Source: Cyanobacteria bacterium UBA8803
Lineage (GTDB): Bacteria > Cyanobacteriota > Cyanobacteriia > Cyanobacteriales > Coleofasciculaceae
Direction of reading: 5' to 3'
DNA: 6,001 bases
NCBI GenBank assembly: GCA_003505715.1
Contig: DNXU01000038.1
Location: 2,745-8,745 of the forward strand
Under the pieces are notes generated by a model. That model saw only the letters and a list, made by a program, of their open reading frames with translations, was not told the DNA's origin and searched no databases. Position numbers and translations under genes: made by a program. Of the stretch, positions 1 through 5,998 are shown piece after piece (the stretch's first letter is position 1; each line of letters starts with the position of its first letter).

Positions 1-84
1 CGAAAGCTAACGCACCATTACTCCTAATATATGGCGTAGTTGCATAAGTCCTGTTGCTTGGTAAGATTGAAACTCTAGAACTTG

Positions 85-2079
85 ATGATGGTGCGACTGA
101 TGTCGAAAAAGAAACGCCGTCCAGACTTGGAAATCCGAGGCTTTGGCTCCCAACCCTTACTCGTAAATATCAGCAAAGCTGAAGCGATGATGCGTCGCAG
201 GCGTTGGGATGAAGCCAGGAATATACTGCAATCCCTAAATGAACAGTATCCCAACCAGGTTGAAGTGCTAACTTCCTTGGCAATTCTCTATAACCTTACC
301 AAAGATTTCCTGCACTATCAGCTTGTCTGTACTCAGCTGAGTCAGTTGAAACCAGATGACCCCGAAATTACGTTGATGTTAGCGGGAGCCTATATGTCCA
401 ACCTGCGCCCCATATCGGCTCTACGCGCCTTTGAGCAGTTTCTCACTCGCTGGCCCGACCACCCTGAGGCTCCAGAAGCTCGGAAAACTATCGCTCAGTT
501 GGAGGAAATTAAAAATAACATTATCGCTGAAGTTGGGTTGAGCGAACAAGAGAGCCTAAACCTTGCCGTCCTGCACGAGACTGCTCAATCTTGCCTAGAG
601 CAAGGTAAATATACTGAAGGGCGTCAGGCACTAGATGCTTTATTGCGTATCCGTCCCCATTCAATTCCAGACCTGAACAACCTTAGCCTGATTTGCTTTT
701 TGGAAAGCGATTTAGAACAAGCGATGGCAACAGCTGAGCAAGTCCTCAACCTTGAACCAAATAATATCCACGCTCTTTCTAATCTCACCCGCTACCGCTG
801 CCTCAGCGGTCAGATTGAGGCAGCCAAATCAATAGCTGAGCGGCTCAAGGCGATTGCTTCTGATACTCCAGATTCTTGCGTCAAGAAGGTTGAGGCACTG
901 AGTTTTTTGGGAGACGATCAGAGTATTTTGGATATCTTTAAGGAAGTCCAACCAGCTGAGGTTCTTGACTCCACTGGTATGAATTCCCTACTTTATCATT
1001 TGGCTGGGGTGGCTGCCATGCGCTTGGGACAAGATCGACAAGCTCGTCAGTATTGGCAGCAAGCCCTTAAAATAGAGCCTGGATTTGAGCTGGCTAAGGA
1101 AAATCTAGAGGATTCTCAGCAACTTGTGGGTCAGCGTCATGCGCCTTGGGCGTTTACTTTGAACTCTTGGATTACCCCCCAAGCCTTTCTCGACCTAGCA
1201 ATATTGGAAGATGCAGAAAAATCTGAGGATGGATCGGGACTTCGCGAAGCTGCTCGAAACTATCTGCAAAAACATCCAGAAGTTGCAGCTTTAGTACCCT
1301 TGCTTCTAGATCGGGGAGATTTAAAAGCTAGGCAGTTTGCCTTGACCCTTGCCGTCATGGCGGATACCGAACAGATGCAGTTAGCCTTACGAGATTTTGC
1401 CCTCAGCCAGTGTGGATCAGATCGGATGCGCCAACAGGCGGCTCAAGTCGTCTCTCAAGCTGGACTATTTCCCCCAGGGTTGGTAAGGATGTGGTTGGAG
1501 GGAGAATGGCGAGAGGTGATACTGCTGGGGTTTGAGATCCACAACGAACCAGTCGAAATTCACCAACCACAGGTTGAAAAATTAGCGCGGGAAGCCGTCA
1601 TGGCTTTTAAACAAGGTCAAATTGATAAGAGTCAGCGGTTACTCCAAAATGCACTGAAAATAGAACCGGATGCTGTTGATTTGCTCTACAACTTAGCTGG
1701 CACCTACGAGTGCCAGGGACAATCAGAAAAAGCCTTGGAAATTGTTCAAAAATTGTACCAACAAAACCCAGACTATATCTTTGGACGTATCAGTTTTGCT
1801 AAAATCCAAATTACTAAAGGCGAACTGGATGAAGCAGAAGCCCTACTGCAACCGTTAATGTCTCAAAAACGCTTCCACTATAGCCAATTTGATGCCTTTT
1901 GCAACACTCGGATCGAGCTGTACATGGCTCAAAAGAATCCTGAGGCGGCTCGTGCTTGGTTAGAAATGTGGGCGATGATGGCTCCTCATACCCCTGCTTT
2001 AGATTACTGGCGGCAGCGATTAGACAAAGCGAAGCCGCAAAAACAAATTTCTGCTGAACGGGTTTGGAGGCAGATGTAG
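85..2079 (+). CDS. Tetratricopeptide-repeat (TPR) protein
   Basis: This is a large, intact, mostly helical protein of about 664 residues, counted here from the ATG at 85. TPR-like helix pairs with the usual [W/L]-G-Y-A-P spacing lie at roughly residues 30-125, 160-260 and 300-335 and again at 498-645. Examples are the repeats ending ALRAFEQFLTRWPDHP, AEQVLNLEPNN, WQQALKIEPGF and LQNALKIEPDA. The segment at about 360-495 is helical but does not fit the TPR pattern. There is no signal peptide, no membrane segment and no catalytic motif, so it is probably a cytosolic protein-protein scaffold; its partner cannot be told from sequence. The N-terminus is very basic (SKKKRR). The start is ambiguous: TTG 82, ATG 85, ATG 88, GTG 91 and ATG 100 are all in frame and none has a convincing ribosome-binding site; ATG 100 is as plausible as ATG 85. 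It looks more GC-rich by eye than the methyltransferase/HEPN/DUF262 genes downstream, and the 225-bp gap argues against an operon with them. Confidence 0.9.
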   Translation: MMVRLMSKKKRRPDLEIRGFGSQPLLVNISKAEAMMRRRRWDEARNILQSLNEQYPNQVEVLTSLAILYNLTKDFLHYQLVCTQLSQLKPDDPEITLMLAGAYMSNLRPISALRAFEQFLTRWPDHPEAPEARKTIAQLEEIKNNIIAEVGLSEQESLNLAVLHETAQSCLEQGKYTEGRQALDALLRIRPHSIPDLNNLSLICFLESDLEQAMATAEQVLNLEPNNIHALSNLTRYRCLSGQIEAAKSIAERLKAIASDTPDSCVKKVEALSFLGDDQSILDIFKEVQPAEVLDSTGMNSLLYHLAGVAAMRLGQDRQARQYWQQALKIEPGFELAKENLEDSQQLVGQRHAPWAFTLNSWITPQAFLDLAILEDAEKSEDGSGLREAARNYLQKHPEVAALVPLLLDRGDLKARQFALTLAVMADTEQMQLALRDFALSQCGSDRMRQQAAQVVSQAGLFPPGLVRMWLEGEWREVILLGFEIHNEPVEIHQPQVEKLAREAVMAFKQGQIDKSQRLLQNALKIEPDAVDLLYNLAGTYECQGQSEKALEIVQKLYQQNPDYIFGRISFAKIQITKGELDEAEALLQPLMSQKRFHYSQFDAFCNTRIELYMAQKNPEAARAWLEMWAMMAPHTPALDYWRQRLDKAKPQKQISAERVWRQM

Positions 2080-2168
2080 TCAATGTGTAATTCGGCTAGC
2101 CTTATTGATCTAGAATGTAAAAAAGAGGTTCGGCGTTTGGGGTTTGACTTGAAACTTGGTTGTTGGCA

Positions 2169-2195
2169 TTCAAAGTTAAGTTTCTTTCAAAGTTA
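2169..2195. repeat. 10-bp direct repeat TTCAAAGTTA x2
   Basis: TTCAAAGTTA occurs at 2169-2178 and again at 2186-2195. The copies start 17 bp apart with the spacer AGTTTCT between them. The pair lies in the gap between the TPR gene and the methyltransferase, about 110 bp before the methyltransferase start. A direct repeat like this could be a binding site for an activator or repressor, but nothing identifies a protein that would bind it, and the motif is AT-rich enough for chance to be possible. Confidence 0.4.
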
Positions 2196-2238
2196 TCTGT
2201 AGAACTGTAATTAACAAGTAATGTGCTAACTTGCTATC

Positions 2239-2267
2239 TTGTAGTTCGTATTGAAATACGCTAGACT
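2239..2267 (+). promoter_or_regulatory. Possible methyltransferase promoter with palindromic operator
   Basis: The perfect inverted repeat CGTATT-GA-AATACG lies at 2247-2260, with weaker outer arms GTAG (2241-2244) and CTAC (2266-2269). It falls in the 17-bp spacer between a poor -35-like TTGTAG (2239-2244) and a -10-like TAGACT (2262-2267), about 37 bp before the methyltransferase start. A repressor bound there would block RNA polymerase, which is a common design for methyltransferase control. The methyltransferase itself starts directly at motif I with no N-terminal helix-turn-helix, and no controller gene is visible, so any regulator would be encoded elsewhere. The palindrome is seen; the promoter and its function are inferred. 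Confidence 0.35.
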
Positions 2268-2294
2268 ACCCCGTTGGATCGGATATCCTAACTA

Positions 2295-2300
2295 GAGGGA
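2295..2300 (+). promoter_or_regulatory. Ribosome-binding site of the methyltransferase
   Basis: GAGGGA at 2295-2300 lies a few bases before the ATG at 2305. It is a good Shine-Dalgarno match and settles the start there, which also places motif I at residue 8, as in compact C5 methyltransferases. Confidence 0.7.
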
Positions 2301-2304
2301 GTGA

Positions 2305-3345
2305 ATGGCTAGAAGCATTTCTACAGTAGATCTGTTTTGTGGTGCTGGAGGACTAACACATGGATTTGAGCAAGCAGGTCTTCCAGTCAAAGCTGGATAT
2401 GATATTGATCCCGCGTGTAAGTTTCCATACGAACACAACAACCAAGCAAAATTCATATTGCAAGATGTAGCAAATGTCAGCGGTTTTGATTTAGCAGAAC
2501 ATTTTTCTGAAAGCTGTATTAAAGTATTAGCAGGATGCGCCCCTTGCCAGCCATTTTCAAGTTATTCAAGACGTTATAATGATCGCCAATCGAAGTGGAA
2601 GCTCTTGCAAGATTTTGCTCGTCTGATTGAAGAATCTGAACCAGAGATTATTTCAATGGAAAATGTACTTCAGTTAAAGCATCATTCAGTTTTTAGTGAA
2701 TTTATTGCCCAGTTGAAAAAGTTAAACTATTGCTTTGAGTATTATGAAGTTAACTGCCTAGATTATGGAATTCCTCAATCTAGAAAGCGGTTAGTCTTAC
2801 TTGCTTCAAAATTGGGCAAAATTAACTTAATTGGAGTGACACATCGCCCAGAGCTATACAAAACAGTACGACAAACCATTGGACACCTTGAACCACTTTC
2901 TGCGGGTCAAGATTCTAAGATAGATCGCCTCCATAGAAGTAGTAAACTTTCGGATCTAAATCTGCGCCGTATTCGTGCTTCAAAACCGGGAGGAACTTGG
3001 CGAGATTGGCCTAAAGACTTAATTGCAAAATGCCACATAAAAAATAGTGGGAAAACCTATCCAGGAGTTTATGGCAGAATGGAATGGGATAAACCTAGCC
3101 CAACTATCACTACGCAATGTTTTGGGTTTGGTAATGGTAGGTTTGGCCATCCCGAACAAGATAGGGCTATCTCTCTCAGAGAAGCAGCTTTATTACAAAC
3201 TTTTCCACCAGCATACCAGTTTGTAGACCCTCATGAATCAGTAGTGTTCGATCTAGTGGGGCGATTAATTGGAAACGCTGTACCTGTTAAACTTGGTCAA
3301 ATAATTGCTTGTAGTATACTAAATCATATTGAACACTTTAGTTAA
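2305..3345 (+). CDS. DNA (cytosine-5-)-methyltransferase
   Basis: The protein transfers a methyl group from S-adenosylmethionine to C5 of cytosine within a specific DNA target. All hallmark motifs are present in order: motif I DLFCGAGGLTHGF (residues 9-21, AdoMet binding); YDID (32-35, motif II); motif IV APCQPFS with catalytic Cys81; motif VI ENV (119-121); motif VIII QSRKR (158-162); the KPSPTITT segment (263-270) after the variable region; an REAALLQTFP block (292-301, motif IX-like); and motif X GNAVPVKLGQIIA (323-335). The target-recognition region is short, about residues 190-262, so this is a compact single-specificity enzyme. At 346 residues it has a normal family length and appears complete. 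The target site cannot be read from sequence. No classical restriction endonuclease is adjacent. Instead the gene converges on a HEPN/DUF262 operon with overlapping stop codons, suggesting it is the protective half of a defence module; a solitary methyltransferase is the alternative. Confidence 0.96.
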   Translation: MARSISTVDLFCGAGGLTHGFEQAGLPVKAGYDIDPACKFPYEHNNQAKFILQDVANVSGFDLAEHFSESCIKVLAGCAPCQPFSSYSRRYNDRQSKWKLLQDFARLIEESEPEIISMENVLQLKHHSVFSEFIAQLKKLNYCFEYYEVNCLDYGIPQSRKRLVLLASKLGKINLIGVTHRPELYKTVRQTIGHLEPLSAGQDSKIDRLHRSSKLSDLNLRRIRASKPGGTWRDWPKDLIAKCHIKNSGKTYPGVYGRMEWDKPSPTITTQCFGFGNGRFGHPEQDRAISLREAALLQTFPPAYQFVDPHESVVFDLVGRLIGNAVPVKLGQIIACSILNHIEHFS

Positions 3346-4040
3346 GGAGTACCTAAAGTAGATGGATCTAAGTAGTTTTGGCTTAATAAATATTGTTCAA
3401 TGTTTTGCAATATTTGCCTTAAATATCTAACTGCCTTATTTTTAATTTCTAATAACTCATCTGCGGTTTTATCTTTTCCTACTTCTGCAAAAGATTTAAA
3501 GCCGTGCGCCAAATTATTTCTATTTGACTTAATAATCATCAAATCTATTCCATCACCTGTTTTGGCATAGTCAGTCAGATGTGAAAATCCATATTCATTG
3601 GCCGTCGTTCTTATTTTTCTCCCATCAAGGTTTCCAGAAAAAAGATCTTCTTTATCAAACCCAGCAATAATAATGTCAATGGAAATAGCTGTGATGCTTG
3701 AAAATATTTTGTCAGGATCTCGCTTTTTTAAGTTTTTTAGGACAATTTTTTTGAGTTCAGGTCTAATACGGTCGTAGGAAACTCCTTTACTTTGTAGCTC
3801 ATCAAATATTGCTTCTATCGCATTTCGCATTGTTGCTTCTACTAGATTATATAGCAACAAAAAACCGCTAGCCTTTAACGTTTTAATTAGTTCAGAATCA
3901 ATTTCTTTTATTTTGGTAATTCCTCTCTTACCTTCCATATTTAATTTAGTAGTTCCCTGCTCCAAACTCTTCAAAAACATAAAATATTTGCTCACTTCTC
4001 TAGAGCGTTCATTGAAATCTTGAAATAATGCGCTAGTCAT
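3342..4040 (-). CDS. HEPN-domain protein, MAE_28990/MAE_18760-like putative ribonuclease
   Basis: This 232-residue helical protein carries the HEPN signature R-x4-H as RNNLAHG (Arg174, His179; residues 174-180), with an earlier helix FLLLYNLVEATMRNAI (60-75) containing the polar Glu68 often seen in HEPN proteins. It resembles from memory the MAE_28990/MAE_18760-like HEPN family first named from Microcystis. Many HEPN proteins with this motif are metal-independent RNases acting as toxins or phage-defence effectors, so RNA cleavage is the likely activity; the substrate is unknown. No membrane segment or signal peptide is visible. The start ATG overlaps the stop of the upstream DUF262 gene by 4 bp (ATGA) and lacks a clear ribosome-binding site, which points to translational coupling and a shared complex or stoichiometry. 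Its 3' end shares the bases TTAA with the stop codon of the convergent methyltransferase gene. By eye it is strikingly AT-rich compared with the TPR gene. The HEPN call is strong; the defence role is inferred from context. Confidence 0.85.
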   Translation of the reverse strand: MTSALFQDFNERSREVSKYFMFLKSLEQGTTKLNMEGKRGITKIKEIDSELIKTLKASGFLLLYNLVEATMRNAIEAIFDELQSKGVSYDRIRPELKKIVLKNLKKRDPDKIFSSITAISIDIIIAGFDKEDLFSGNLDGRKIRTTANEYGFSHLTDYAKTGDGIDLMIIKSNRNNLAHGFKSFAEVGKDKTADELLEIKNKAVRYLRQILQNIEQYLLSQNYLDPSTLGTP

Positions 4041-5143
4041 GATTTACCGAGAAGTTGATCGCGAACATATTCAATACGCTTAATTACTTTAGGTCTTGAG
4101 TTACTTGCATCTGAGGTAGTATATTCCTTGAATTCAGGTGAGTCAAGCCACTTCATTGACTTTGGTTCAATATCGCTCTTTTCCCTCAACGCAAGTGCAA
4201 CACCTACAGAAATTGCTTCAAATCTAATTCTTGGTGTTTTGACATGACCTTGTGATTTACTAAATCCATTGGGAAAGTGTTTTTCAACAAAATCTAACAT
4301 TTGGTGAAATTCCGAGCGCATAGCATCTTGCTTAATTCCATCATGGTTATGTTTTTCTAGATATTCATTAAGAAACTTATTTACCTGTCTTTCAAAGTTA
4401 TGGTAGTTATTTAAGTATGCGAAAAAACGTAACACAAATTCTTCAGGTTCACGTTTCCGGACAAGTGGTTCTGATATGGGGCATAGTTTAATAAATTTGG
4501 GAGTCTTGGCGAGTTCTTCAAGAAGATCCACAAAAGGTCCAGGAGATATGCCTCTACGCTTCTCCATATCATTTAGTTCGACGCTACCTGTATTGATGCG
4601 TTCAAACATATCCCGTCGTGTTTCTTCATCAGCTTTCTCAGTCAGGACAATCATGCGAATGGTAGCACGATTAAAGCGTCTCTGTCTTGCCAGTGGCAAA
4701 TCACTGAATTTGAAGTCATTAAGCTTATTTAACTTTTCTAGTCCACATAGCTTTAGTTCGTTATTTAAAAATCTATCTAAAGAACGGATACGTTGGGTGC
4801 CATCAACAATTTCCAACCGAGCTAAATCATCCTCATCATCTTCTTGCTTTGGTCGCAAATCAGCAACAAAAATATAGGGTATAGGCAGTCCTAAAAAAAT
4901 AGATTCAATAAACTTTGACTGCCGAGTGTCTTCCCAAATCATATCTCTTTGGTAGTCTGGTATATACAACTCGCTGGTGTCTTCATCAAGCCCATCTCTG
5001 TATTTCTGAACAAGCACTTCCACTGGATATTCTTTTGTGTCATAGTCAACTGTTTTTTGCTTTTCCCTAATTTCTGCCTCTGCTGCTTCTCTTTGTTCAT
5101 CTGTAATTCCAGATTTCGGTTGTATTTGGGGGGTTTTTGACAT
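4037..5143 (-). CDS. DUF262 (GmrS/ParB-Srx-like) domain protein
   Basis: This is a 368-residue soluble protein and the first gene of the minus-strand operon. Family features are IPDYQRDMIW (61-70), the SIFLGLPIPYIF segment (81-92), the DGTQR motif (114-118, a variant of the DGQQR signature, followed by IRSLDRFLNNEL) and ERINTGSVELNDMEKRRG (181-198). DUF262 domains occur in the modification-dependent enzyme GmrSD, BrxU and SspE, where DGQQR is linked to nucleotide binding or hydrolysis and the fold is related to ParB. The acidic patch EDDEDD (101-106) comes before the motif. The C-terminal half (about 200-368) is helical and shows no HNH nuclease motif of the DUF1524 type found in GmrD, so this protein is DUF262-only and may depend on its HEPN partner for killing. 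The ATG at 5143 follows a weak TGGA Shine-Dalgarno. Nuclease, NTPase or sensor roles are all possible. Confidence 0.9.
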   Translation of the reverse strand: MSKTPQIQPKSGITDEQREAAEAEIREKQKTVDYDTKEYPVEVLVQKYRDGLDEDTSELYIPDYQRDMIWEDTRQSKFIESIFLGLPIPYIFVADLRPKQEDDEDDLARLEIVDGTQRIRSLDRFLNNELKLCGLEKLNKLNDFKFSDLPLARQRRFNRATIRMIVLTEKADEETRRDMFERINTGSVELNDMEKRRGISPGPFVDLLEELAKTPKFIKLCPISEPLVRKREPEEFVLRFFAYLNNYHNFERQVNKFLNEYLEKHNHDGIKQDAMRSEFHQMLDFVEKHFPNGFSKSQGHVKTPRIRFEAISVGVALALREKSDIEPKSMKWLDSPEFKEYTTSDASNSRPKVIKRIEYVRDQLLGKS

Positions 5144-5169
5144 TTTGATATCCAGTTCTTTAGAATTCT

Positions 5170-5184
5170 TGTACTAGAAGTACA
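5170..5184 (-). promoter_or_regulatory. Palindrome upstream of the DUF262-HEPN operon
   Basis: TGTACT-AGA-AGTACA is a perfect 6-bp inverted repeat with a 3-nt centre, ending 27 bp before the DUF262 start codon. The position suits a repressor operator or a hairpin in the mRNA leader. A possible minus-strand promoter lies upstream: TTGATA (5250-5245), a 17-bp spacer, then TAAAAC (5227-5222). That would put the palindrome in the early transcript. The site resembles cyanobacterial LexA (GTAC-N4-GTWC) and NtcA (GTA-N8-TAC) boxes, but the spacing is off by one in each case, so neither assignment is made. Confidence 0.4.
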
Positions 5185-5227
5185 GAATAGTGAAATCTTA
5201 ACCTTAGTTGGGGCATCTACGGTTTTA

Positions 5228-5317
5228 TTAACCGCTACAATCTATATCAACCTCATTGTCTTTCCAACAAGCATCGAAGCCTCCAGGTTTGGGTTTGTTT
5301 TGTGATAAAATTACCAT
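5228..5317 (-). pseudogene. Possible 29-residue small ORF or gene remnant
   Basis: An open frame on the minus strand runs from ATG 5317 to TAA 5228 and includes the stretch KPKPGGFDACWKDNE, whose Gly, Trp and Cys content looks more protein-like than random AT-rich DNA. The frame remains open upstream through TTG, CAG, CAA and into the palindromic repeat, where a TAG occurs at its outer edge. That is what a truncated 3' end of a gene interrupted by repeat insertion would look like. There is no ribosome-binding site before the ATG. I do not recognise the sequence. It could instead be a leader peptide of the DUF262 operon, 84 bp downstream, or chance. Confidence 0.2.
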
Positions 5318-5332
5318 ATATTGCTGCAATGA

Positions 5333-5354
5333 TGCGTTATGCGACCATAACGCA
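5333..5354. repeat. Palindromic repeat ending AACGCACCCTAC
   Basis: TGCGTTATG (5333-5341), loop CGAC, and CATAACGCA (5346-5354) form a perfect 9-bp stem, followed by CCCTAC. I remember short palindromes of this style scattered between genes in filamentous and colonial cyanobacteria; that recollection is unverified. The 9-mer TAACGCACC also occurs at 8-16 near the left edge of the window, outside the TPR gene, possibly a remnant of a related repeat. Confidence 0.55.
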
Positions 5355-5543
5355 CCCTACAGATAAAGACTGATGGGGAACATTGCCATACCAACGAAAT
5401 CCTTATTATTACAGTCGATTGCCAAATATTTCGATTAGTTAAGAGTACTTGGGTAAATCTAAAGATAATATTAAATTGTTCATTGAGGAACGGAAAGGAT
5501 AAACGCTCCTCAAAAAATCCTAAGAGAATCTTAAATCCTTATG

Positions 5544-5550
5544 AAGGGGG
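5544..5550 (+). promoter_or_regulatory. Ribosome-binding site of the 73-residue gene
   Basis: AAGGGGG lies eight bases before the ATG at 5559 and only one base before the out-of-frame ATG at 5552. The spacing decides in favour of 5559. Confidence 0.65.
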
Positions 5551-5558
5551 TATGAGCG

Positions 5559-5780
5559 ATGGTGAACAACTCCTCAATGCTGCGATTGACCTGGAGTGTG
5601 ATTGAAGAAACCCCAAGTATAGATCTGCTGACTCTGACGGATACAGCCTTAGTCACGTCGATCCTGCAACAAATTACCAGAAAGATTCTGCTTACAGGAG
5701 AAGAAGTCTGTGCCTTGCATAACTACATTGACTCTAAAACAAACCTCATCCGTGATATGGCTGAATCTCGTCGCATCTAA
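5559..5780 (+). CDS. Small conserved-looking helical protein of unknown function
   Basis: This 73-residue protein is acidic to neutral and predicted helical, with a leucine- and isoleucine-rich pattern: LTDTALVTSILQQITRKILL (residues 26-45), then EEVCALHNYIDSKTNLIRDMAE. It has no membrane segment, signal peptide or nucleic-acid-binding motif. The start is supported by the strong Shine-Dalgarno AAGGGGG at 5544-5550, eight bases before ATG 5559; the nearer ATG at 5552 is in another frame and stops after 17 codons. The spacing of the second half (LLTGEEVCALHNYIDSK..LIRD) feels like small cyanobacterial hypothetical proteins I have seen, but I cannot name a family. It points away from the defence-like operon and has its own leader, so a functional link is not supported. 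Confidence 0.75.
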   Translation: MVNNSSMLRLTWSVIEETPSIDLLTLTDTALVTSILQQITRKILLTGEEVCALHNYIDSKTNLIRDMAESRRI

Positions 5781-5943
5781 AAGACCAAGGACAAGTCCTG
5801 CTTTAATCTAGAGGGCATTTTCTGGGACTATCCTGTACATAGTGAGACAGAACCTAAAGGATGGTAGTGACCTCACGAAGAAAGTCAAAAAGTTAGGCAT
5901 CACCTTTAAGGGACTTCCAAAAAATTAATTGTCCAGTCCATCA

Positions 5944-5998
5944 GGGCGAGTCAAGTTATTTGGTCGGCAGAGTACTACATTGAAACAGCGACTCGCCC
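5944..5998. repeat. 9-bp inverted repeat around a 37-nt spacer
   Basis: GGGCGAGTC at 5944-5952 is the exact reverse complement of GACTCGCCC at 5990-5998. The 37-nt spacer and GC-rich arms stand out from the AT-rich surroundings. The pair could close a structured RNA, be the base of a longer hairpin continuing past the window edge, or mark the end of a small mobile element or interspersed repeat. It is not followed by a visible T-run, although the window ends three bases later. Confidence 0.45.

Larger units (their letters stand above)
5144..5558. other. 415-bp gap without a convincing gene
   Basis: This is the divergent control region between the DUF262 operon and the 73-residue gene. It holds the TGTACT palindrome (5170-5184), a weaker inverted repeat CGGTT-TTATT-AACCG (5220-5234), a 29-codon minus-strand open frame (5317-5228), the TGCGTTATG hairpin (5333-5354) and an AT-rich leader before the 73-residue gene. 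That leader contains TAAGA-GAA-TCTTA (5521-5533) and possible but weak promoter hexamers around 5449-5477. Nothing resembling a tRNA, rRNA or CRISPR array is visible. Confidence 0.6.

Noticed and set aside
1814..2083. 89-residue minus-strand open frame within the TPR gene
   Set aside because: It lies wholly antisense to a convincing TPR coding region and has no recognisable domain or start signal.
2094..2101. GGCTAGCC after the TPR gene as a terminator
   Set aside because: The palindrome has no loop and no T-run follows it.
2281..2287. GGATATC before both the methyltransferase and DUF262 starts (also minus strand 5153-5147) as a shared regulatory or target site
   Set aside because: The seven-base word also occurs inside the TPR gene near 929-935, so its presence at both starts is not beyond chance.
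4476..4877. 133-residue plus-strand open frame antisense to DUF262
   Set aside because: Serine- and arginine-rich low-complexity shadow of the DUF262 gene, which has clear family motifs on the other strand.
4949..5140. 63-residue plus-strand hydrophobic frame
   Set aside because: It is antisense to the DUF262 N-terminus; its Phe/Cys/Leu richness is the complement of Lys/Glu/Gln-rich codons, not a real membrane protein.
5521..5537. TAAGA-GAA-TCTTA and CTTAAATC as a Pho-box-like site
   Set aside because: Only one imperfect copy of the repeat unit is present; a Pho box needs several in tandem.
5788..5799. AGGAC-AA-GTCCT after the 73-residue gene as a terminator
   Set aside because: Five-base arms with a two-base loop and no following T-run; too weak to call.
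5842..5928. 28-residue basic frame from GTG 5842 (LTKKVKKLGITFKGLPKN at its end)
   Set aside because: No ribosome-binding site and no recognisable homology; it may be chance or a degraded remnant overlapping a repeat.
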